DNA of 64,000 nt from Chloroflexota bacterium (lineage in GTDB: Bacteria; Chloroflexota; UBA11872; VXOZ01). The translations under genes and the position numbers were made by a program. Where the stretch lies: positions 124,001 to 188,000 of the forward strand of contig CATQHC010000002.1 of the NCBI GenBank assembly GCA_958295775.1. Direction: 5' to 3'. The notes under the pieces were generated by a model, which did not search any database, had not been told where the DNA came from, and was given only the letters and a program-made list of their open reading frames with translations. Of the stretch, positions 57,827 through 64,000 are shown piece by piece. How positions within the stretch are numbered: position 1 is the first letter of the stretch; each line of letters starts with the position of its first letter.

Positions 57827-59323
57827 CTATCCTTGGGCCAAGCGCTGAAAGGACTCACGTCCCTCACGGAAGAGCTGCTGCATACGCTGACGGTGAGAGG
57901 CTTCTTCGAACCGTCCCTGCTCCGCTATCCACCGTAGAGACTGCTCTATCCGGCCAACGAAGAATTGTGCCGACTCACGCGTTGCGGAATCTCTGCTGCC
58001 GGTCTGCAGATAGATGGGGCTGGTATGTGCCCACTGCGCATGGCCGTAGCTGTCCCGGCTTTGTCCGGCGCAACGCGCCGCTATCCAGCCGTCGCAAGGC
58101 GCGGCAATGGTGGCGCTGAGTTTGCCCTCTTTGCTGCCGCTCGCGGTGTGTTCCCCGGCCACTACGCTGCCGTTCATGATGATCTCTACGCACTCGACGG
58201 GAAGATGCGCTTGCCACCGCACCTCCACGCCAACTTGCCGCGGCTGTCGAGCGCGCAGATCGAGAACGTGTCCCGGCGGATAACCGTCCGCCGTTAGCTC
58301 TAGGTGCGGTCCATTCGTGATGACGGAGCGGCCGGCAGCCAGGGTCTCGAGCCAACCATCGTAGGAGAACGAGTTTTCCATTTGCGTGTACACGCGGTTT
58401 GCCGAACAGATGTACCAATCAGAGCCGGTGCTGGCCGGCAGCCGGAAGCCGCAGTTCAAGAGGTGGTACCACAGATCGTACTCCGTATCGAGCCAGTACG
58501 GATCGAAGAGGTTGAGCGCATCGATGCGCTGCAAAGAGGCCGCAATCGGCGCTTCCATACCCCAACCGTTGTGGCACCAAATCACCACGCCGCCCTGGGA
58601 CCGAGCCGTATCACAGGCGTCGATGAGCGGTGGATAGTCCGGGTCGGAGTCATCCACCAGCACGCCGCGACTGAGGGGTTCAACCTGCTCTTGCAGCCGC
58701 ACGAGCATCACGTGCCCGTAGCCGGAGCTACTGTCACCATAGATGGCGTTGTGTCGCGTTTCTTCTCCCACGTCGAGCACCCAGTCCGATCGGGTGGGAT
58801 GTTCCATGCGCCCGACTGGGAAGCGGTTGGTGGCATAGGCGAATTCTTGCGCCTGCAGCACGCTAATGACGGTAACCGTAAGGTCTTCAACTTCTGAATC
58901 GAAGCGGAGGCGTTCCTCGGGGCGGGTCTCGAACTCACGGTAGTGAATGTGAGTATTCCCGGGATACCAGCCCTGTTCGTCGAGGCGAATCCAGCGCTGC
59001 AGCGGCAGCGAGAGATTCACTGTGCCGTGCAAGGGAACTTTGGTGGTGATGTGGAGCGGCGCATACTCCGTGCCGCGTTCCACTCTGACGTCCGCTTGGC
59101 CGCGGGGAAGTTCGACCGCGAACGTGCCATCGGCATAGAAATAGGGATTGGTCGTCCCGACGGTGGCAAGCGCGCCTTCCGGGGCGTGGAAGAGGCCGCC
59201 GTTGCCCTGCACGGAGACTTTCGCAGCAAGCGTGTTGCCCGTCTGCGCGTCTACGATTGTGCCAGAGATAGTGCCCACGGTTGGTTCTCTTCCATGAAAC
59301 TGTGGCCGGTATTTTGGCTGCAT
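57827..59323 (-). CDS. CehA/McbA family metallohydrolase (PHP-like)
   Basis: 498 aa; QGWYPGNTHIHYREFETRPEERLRFDSEVEDLTVTVISVLQ, VIWCHNGWGME, RLPASTGSDWYIC. Confidence 0.78.
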   Translation of the reverse strand: MQPKYRPQFHGREPTVGTISGTIVDAQTGNTLAAKVSVQGNGGLFHAPEGALATVGTTNPYFYADGTFAVELPRGQADVRVERGTEYAPLHITTKVPLHGTVNLSLPLQRWIRLDEQGWYPGNTHIHYREFETRPEERLRFDSEVEDLTVTVISVLQAQEFAYATNRFPVGRMEHPTRSDWVLDVGEETRHNAIYGDSSSGYGHVMLVRLQEQVEPLSRGVLVDDSDPDYPPLIDACDTARSQGGVVIWCHNGWGMEAPIAASLQRIDALNLFDPYWLDTEYDLWYHLLNCGFRLPASTGSDWYICSANRVYTQMENSFSYDGWLETLAAGRSVITNGPHLELTADGYPPGHVLDLRARQPRQVGVEVRWQAHLPVECVEIIMNGSVVAGEHTASGSKEGKLSATIAAPCDGWIAARCAGQSRDSYGHAQWAHTSPIYLQTGSRDSATRESAQFFVGRIEQSLRWIAEQGRFEEASHRQRMQQLFREGRESFQRLAQG

Positions 59324-59336
59324 TCATAACAGAAAA

Positions 59337-59355
59337 CGCAGGTTGCAAACCTGCG
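59337..59355 (-). terminator. 8-bp stem hairpin CGCAGGTT-TGC-AACCTGCG followed by TTTTCTG on the minus strand
   Basis: Arms 59337-59344 and 59348-59355, T-tract on minus-strand 3' side, between the deacetylase and CehA/McbA genes. Confidence 0.5.
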
Positions 59356-59442
59356 CTACATCCAAAAAATCGGGCGGAATGACAGGACTTGGTTCGGATT
59401 GCGGCAACCAATCCGGACTGCAGAATGGATGCCAATGCGAGT

Positions 59443-60348
59443 CTAGGCGGCAAGCAACGCACCGTTGATGTCCCGGTTGGTCGCCACCCAGCAGCCGCCG
59501 GGCTTGTCCAACGCATGGCGCAATACGGTGTCCAGCATATCACAGTGCGGATCACGGGCAGCGAGGTACGAGGGATGCGCGAGGAGACTCAAGACCTGAC
59601 CGTGCTCGTGCGCATGGTCTACCGCTACCGTTGTCAGGTGGATGTATTCCCAACGGTCCAGGTCTAACGAGCGGAAGGCTATCGCATCGCTCAAACCCAT
59701 CATCGGAATCTCTGGAAGGCCATTGGGATAGCGGTAGGGCTGGAGACTATCGAGGCTCTGGCGCACCGCGGCTTCCATTTCCGCACGCGGCGGATGCCAG
59801 GTGCGTTCAGTGGGGCATTTGTAGTGCGCGGAAGCGAACTGGAAGCCTTCTTCTTGGAGGAGCGTCTGCACCTCCGGGATGTCCTCCAAACCGTTTGGAA
59901 AAGCGCCCGGTGTACGGAATCCGGTGGTTTCAACGCTTAGGCGCTCGCGGAGCGCCCGGCTGGTCTGTCTAATCTCATGGCGCAAGCAGTCTAAGGGTGC
60001 GAGGCCGCCGGCGCGCCACGGGGCGCGCTTGTATGACGAATGCAGATCCTCGACACGCTCCGCCTTTACGTTGATATGCCGGTACGTGTGGTTGTCGAGC
60101 GCATGGCCTTCAGCGACGAGTCGCTTGAGGTAGTCAACGTCGGGGTCTTCCAAGGCGCTGCCAACCACAAAGAACTGGAGCTTTACGCCGTACTTGCCAG
60201 CGACGTCCAGCAGCTTGTGGACGTACTGTTTCACATGAGGATCGATGGCGCCGTAGTCGTCATAGTCAGACGTCCAATACGGGAAATTGTAGGACATCTC
60301 GATGTCGAACGTCAGGCTCAGACAGAACTGCGCGTTGTTCGGATACAC
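59443..60348 (-). CDS. Polysaccharide deacetylase family protein
   Basis: 301 aa; LSLTFDIEMSYN, VGSALEDPDVDYLKRLVAEGHALDNHTYRHINVKAE, GFRTPGAFPNGLEDIPEVQTLLQEEGFQFAS. Confidence 0.86.
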   Translation of the reverse strand: MYPNNAQFCLSLTFDIEMSYNFPYWTSDYDDYGAIDPHVKQYVHKLLDVAGKYGVKLQFFVVGSALEDPDVDYLKRLVAEGHALDNHTYRHINVKAERVEDLHSSYKRAPWRAGGLAPLDCLRHEIRQTSRALRERLSVETTGFRTPGAFPNGLEDIPEVQTLLQEEGFQFASAHYKCPTERTWHPPRAEMEAAVRQSLDSLQPYRYPNGLPEIPMMGLSDAIAFRSLDLDRWEYIHLTTVAVDHAHEHGQVLSLLAHPSYLAARDPHCDMLDTVLRHALDKPGGCWVATNRDINGALLAA

Positions 60349-60419
60349 GGTTTTCGACCCTTTGCCTTTCTGCAGGTCCCTGGTGGCTGGTTTTAATCAA
60401 GTCGAACCAGTAAGCTGCT

Positions 60420-60515
60420 CCGTTCGGCCTGAGCTGGTCGAAGGCTGAACGGAACAGCTTAGAACTTTTGGGAGACCCCCGCCGTTCATGCTTCGACGGG
60501 CTCAGCACGAACGGC
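60420..60515. repeat. Pair of dispersed palindromic-type repeats (GTTCGGCCTGAGCTGGTCGAAGGCTGAAC and CCGTTCATGCTTCGACGGGCTCAGCACGAACGG)
   Basis: Two related units sharing the GAGC..GTCGAAG core in opposite orientations, in intergenic DNA. Confidence 0.65.
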
Positions 60516-60686
60516 TCCAACACGCAACTGCAGTTTTGCGTCTTACGATGTGCCGAAGATCAAGAGTGTCAATTTAGAAGAGTTTAACGCAGTCAGGACT
60601 TTGCCAGGCTAGCCCCGCTGACGAATTCGTAATGACGACTGCGAGGCAGACCCCCATTCTTCCGATGCAGCCCCGAGTACAGATTC

Positions 60687-61955
60687 CTAGGCCCGGTAGC
60701 GGTCGGTCACCTTTGCCAGGATTGTTGCCATGTCTTCCACATCCCGGTCGGTGTACTTGTCCGTCCAATTCCAGCGGATGGTGGTGTCCACGTGCTCCTT
60801 GGCAATCGGCACCATCTCGCCACTGTATTCGATGTCCTTGGCGAACTCGTTCATGGGATGGTCCCACGGCCATTGTGAATCGCCGGCCACGGTGGTCTTG
60901 GTGTGCAGGAAGGTATGGCTATCGGGTACCAATTGCCAGGGGCCGGGCTCAGCCTTCAGCCCTTCGGCCATGAGCGCGTCAGACAGGTCCCACAGATCGC
61001 AGGTGAAGGCGTCCGGGTCCACCCGCAGATAGTAATACCAATAGATGTGATCGGCGCCCTCGGGGATGTAGGGCGGGATCAATCCCGGGATGTCCTCTAC
61101 AACACGCTGGCTGAGCGCGGCAGTCGTCTCGCGGCGGCGCTGATTCTGCTCTTCGAGAATATGGAGCATGCCGAGCACGAACGCCGCTTCCAGTTCGCCA
61201 AAGCGCATGTTCAAGCCGAAACGGACGTGCTTGCGGCCGTAGCGTTCCACGGGCACGCCGCCGCGCATGACGCCAAAGAGGTGCACCCGGTCGGCAATGT
61301 CTTTGTTGTCGGTAAGCAACGCGCCGCCGTGGCCGCCGGAGAGATGTTTTTCAGCATCGAACGAGAACGCGCCCACGTCGCCCAAGGTGCCCGCATTGCG
61401 GCCCTTGTACTTTGCGAGCGGCGCTTGGCACACGTCCTCGATCAGCAGGATGTTGTGCTTTTTCGCCAGCGCGACGATATCGTCCAAGGGGCAGAGCAGC
61501 CCGTACCAATGGACGGCGATGATGGCCGCCGTACGTTCCGAGATGACCTTTTCGATTGTCTCGGCGGTGACGTTGCCGGTGCGGATGTCTACATCCGGGA
61601 AGATGGGAATCGCGCCTTGGGCCATAATGCCCGCCACCGAGCCAAGGTCGGTAATTGGGTTTACGATGACCTCTTTGCCCGGCCCGATGTCCATCGCTGC
61701 GATGATGGTATGCAGGGTGGCGGTACAGTTGGCAAGGGCGACGCAATACTTCGCGTCATTTACCTCGGCAAACTCCTGCTCGAAGCGCGGCAAGTAACCG
61801 GAAGACAAGCCCTTTTCCAAGACTTCTCGAATGTTGTCGTAGGACTCTTGCGGCACGTCGCGGGGAAAGATACCCGGCAAGGGGTTGTCCGCCGACCGCA
61901 CCGGCGTGCCACCCTCAATTGCAAGTCGCGTGTCAACGGGGGTCTTGATTGCCAT
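60687..61955 (-). CDS. DegT/DnrJ/EryC1/StrS family aminotransferase
   Basis: 422 aa; LAIEGGTPVRSADNPLPGIFPRDV, LSSGYLPRFEQEFAEVNDAKYCVALANCTATLHTIIAAMDIGPGKEVIVNPITDLGSVAGI, LIEDVCQAPLAKYKGRNAGTLGDVGAFSFDAEKHLSGGHGG. Confidence 0.92.
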   Translation of the reverse strand: MAIKTPVDTRLAIEGGTPVRSADNPLPGIFPRDVPQESYDNIREVLEKGLSSGYLPRFEQEFAEVNDAKYCVALANCTATLHTIIAAMDIGPGKEVIVNPITDLGSVAGIMAQGAIPIFPDVDIRTGNVTAETIEKVISERTAAIIAVHWYGLLCPLDDIVALAKKHNILLIEDVCQAPLAKYKGRNAGTLGDVGAFSFDAEKHLSGGHGGALLTDNKDIADRVHLFGVMRGGVPVERYGRKHVRFGLNMRFGELEAAFVLGMLHILEEQNQRRRETTAALSQRVVEDIPGLIPPYIPEGADHIYWYYYLRVDPDAFTCDLWDLSDALMAEGLKAEPGPWQLVPDSHTFLHTKTTVAGDSQWPWDHPMNEFAKDIEYSGEMVPIAKEHVDTTIRWNWTDKYTDRDVEDMATILAKVTDRYRA

Positions 61956-62021
61956 GGCTGCTGCTCCTTCTATAGGACTCCTACCGTCGGTCTATTACTG
62001 CGCACACACTTGCCCTGCGAC

Positions 62022-62190
62022 CCTTCGACTGGCTCCGGACAGACAGGCTCAGCGCTTGCCCCCGTACCTGATACGGGGGCAAACGGTTTGCCCTCCGGCA
62101 ATTAACCTGCTCAACCGTTCGTGCTGCGTGGGCTTCGCGAAGCCCTTGTCTGTCCTCAGCTTGCCGAAGGGTCGAAGCGCTGATTAACCA
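62022..62190. repeat. Intergenic repeat cluster including palindrome TTGCCCCCGTACCTGATACGGGGGCAA (62056-62082) and CCTTCGAC/CTTGCCGAAGGGTCGAAG-type units
   Basis: 11-bp perfect stem 62056-62066/62072-62082 plus CCTTCGACTGGCTC and CTCAGCTTGCCGAAGGGTCGAAGC units. Confidence 0.65.
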
Positions 62191-62291
62191 GGCGAGCCGG
62201 TCCATGAGATTGCTTCTCGTCATAGTAATGACAGGCACCGGAGTACAGGATGCCTGTCACTACACCCACTATTCCAGTGGTTGACGATAGC

Positions 62292-63683
62292 TTAGCAGAT
62301 GCAGCCACCCTCTTGCAGCGCTATTGCCGAAACTTGCTGGGCCTCAGCTACGGCCTCTGCAACGGTTATCTCGCCGGCTTCCATTTGCCCCCAAAGAGCG
62401 CCCCAAGCCCCATCTATGTCGGCTTGCTTCACTGCCTGACGGAGGGGTACGCTCACGTCGGCAATCGCCTTATACGTGTCCACATTCTCGAAAGGATACT
62501 GCACGGCCGGTGTGTACGTACGGTTGGGCGGGAAGCGCCCGCCGCCAAGGTTTGCCCAGTCCGGTTGCACTTCTTCACTGATGAGGTACTTATAAAAGTC
62601 CCAGGTCGCGTCCGGCTGCGGGGAACTCCTGGCAATCCAGAAGGCGTTAATGAGCAAGGGCGTGCCGCGCCCGCCGGGGCCCTCTGGGACGTTTGCAAGA
62701 TCCACGTTGAAAGGTGTTTGCCCCTCGACGATCTCCTGGTTTATGGTTCGTGTGAACCAGGGTCCAGTCAGAACCATGCCGAGTTTTTGCTCGGTAAAGT
62801 TGGGCGCGGCGTCGGTTTCCTTCCGATTGAGCGGCGGGTGCACCTGATGCTTGATAACGTGGTCCAGCACGGTTTGCACGGCCTCGGCTGCTGCGGGAGA
62901 ATCGATGGCCGGCGCGGTAAAGTCCTCGTCCCACCAGTCAGCGCCCCACGACTTCAATGCGATCACGATGCTGGAATAGGCGTTTCCATTGAAACTCAGA
63001 CCCCAGCGCGTCACGTTCGCGCCCTCGCGGGTAGTCAGTTTTGTTGCCAAATCGGTAAGGGTGTCCCAATTCAGGTTGCCGGCGGCATCCAGGTCGGCTG
63101 GAGACGTCAGTCCCTCGTTGGTCATGATATCGTCGTTGTACCAAATCGACCGGGCGCCTAGGAACCAGGCGATGCCGTACAAATTACCGCCGATCCGCTC
63201 AAGGGCGCCTTCGTAGTACTCAGATAGATCGACGTCGGCATCCTTCGCGATGAAGGGGTCGAGCGGCTGGATGATGTCTGCCGTGGCGAATTGACTGATG
63301 TAGCCGAACCAACCGTAGTACATGTCATATGAGATGCCGGCGGCGCTGGCCGCGACCGCTTTCACCGCCACGTCTGTCAGAGGCCACGTTACAATGTCCA
63401 GTTCAACCTGCACGTCCGGATTGCGTTCCACGTAGCGGTCGATGACCGCGCCATAGGTGTTGTCCCACACCTCCTGTTGGGTGGTGAAGTGCATGTACTT
63501 GATGACAGTGGGCTCCATGACTTCCGGAGCTGCCGTCGGCTCCGGTTGCGCTTCTTCTGCTGCCGGAGCATCTGCGGGAGCCGTAGCTACTTGGCCGCAG
63601 GCAGCCAAAGCGGCGCCTCCGAAACTAACACTTGCCATCCCGGCTAGAATAAGCCGTCGGGAGAATGTGCGTGTGGACTTCAT
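62292..63683 (-). CDS. Extracellular solute-binding protein, sugar ABC transporter type, lipoprotein with RR signal peptide
   Basis: Start MKSTRTFSRRLILAGMASVSFGGAALAACG at 63683 (ORF track extends to 63731); SRRLILAG plus lipobox ALAAC; YNDDIMTNEGLTSPADLDA and GMVLTGPWFTRTIN typical of SBP family 1. Confidence 0.9.
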   Translation of the reverse strand: MKSTRTFSRRLILAGMASVSFGGAALAACGQVATAPADAPAAEEAQPEPTAAPEVMEPTVIKYMHFTTQQEVWDNTYGAVIDRYVERNPDVQVELDIVTWPLTDVAVKAVAASAAGISYDMYYGWFGYISQFATADIIQPLDPFIAKDADVDLSEYYEGALERIGGNLYGIAWFLGARSIWYNDDIMTNEGLTSPADLDAAGNLNWDTLTDLATKLTTREGANVTRWGLSFNGNAYSSIVIALKSWGADWWDEDFTAPAIDSPAAAEAVQTVLDHVIKHQVHPPLNRKETDAAPNFTEQKLGMVLTGPWFTRTINQEIVEGQTPFNVDLANVPEGPGGRGTPLLINAFWIARSSPQPDATWDFYKYLISEEVQPDWANLGGGRFPPNRTYTPAVQYPFENVDTYKAIADVSVPLRQAVKQADIDGAWGALWGQMEAGEITVAEAVAEAQQVSAIALQEGGCIC

Positions 63684-64000
63684 AACCCCCTCCTCGCCTA
63701 CCAATGCGACAGTGTTGTCAAAATAGTGCACTTATTCGATGATTCTGTCAAGACTTGGGATGGAGCTTGAATTGCAATAATGTTGTGCCATTCCACTTTC
63801 ATAGGATTGAAGGATCAATCTGAGCATGCATCCCTCCCACACAGCGACAACAGGGAGCAGGGTTTTCACGTGGAAGAAAGTGACGAAGCCAATTGCAGAC
63901 TTGCCTAGCGACAGTTGCGGGACGCCATGTACGCATCGACCATATTTCAACTGGCTCTTGGGGTGCTATGTATCTTCGCAGATGCGTCGATTTACGGTAT

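Noticed and set aside
60266-60523. 85-aa ORF with FVLSPSKHERR motif
   Set aside because: Translation of the dispersed repeat, a frequent false gene call.
60903-62105. 400-aa + strand ORF
   Set aside because: Antisense to the DegT aminotransferase and reads through repeat DNA at its end.
1-64000. CRISPR arrays, tRNA or rRNA genes
   Set aside because: No regularly spaced direct repeats, no CCA/T-loop GTTCGANTC-type tRNA signatures and no rRNA motifs noticed by eye; tRNAscan-SE and CRISPR finders were not run.

Overview
This is a 64 kb bacterial chromosomal window. The mraZ-led dcw cluster, glcDEF, DUF3604, CocE/NonD and M81 gene content suggests Chloroflexota, but that is inference only. From left to right it contains: a complete IS5-family element inserted exactly at the murB stop codon; a reduced division/cell-wall cluster on the minus strand (mraZ-rsmH-ftsL-ftsI-ftsW-murC-murB) with a readable promoter and MraZ-box array; queG; a DtxR-type regulator; nadB-nadC; ogt; a MoxR ATPase; an HpaI-type aldolase; an MBL hydrolase; a GAF/GAF histidine kinase; an acyl-CoA synthetase/hydroxyacyl-CoA dehydrogenase pair; yvcK-gap-pgk; a CGWS glutaredoxin-like protein; two diverged DUF3604 genes bracketing a CocE/NonD hydrolase, a NucS-like nuclease and an mntA-hepT toxin-antitoxin locus; a MIP channel; cimA; a zincin-like protease; glcDEF followed by a ferredoxin-NADP reductase-like flavoprotein and nuoEF; MFS; FAD oxidase/M81 peptidase/threonine synthase/CehA-McbA/polysaccharide deacetylase/DegT genes; and a sugar-type solute-binding lipoprotein. 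No tRNA, rRNA or CRISPR array was recognised by eye. The best leads are: (i) hepT carries an in-frame TAG beside an intact mntA; (ii) glcDEF-FNR-nuoEF looks like a possible electron-confurcating/bifurcating glycolate or lactate oxidising module without nuoG; (iii) a 10-bp-periodic MraZ operator lies just upstream of mraZ; (iv) the MIP channel appears to need a CTG start and sits beside a palindromic repeat that recurs 24.6 kb away.
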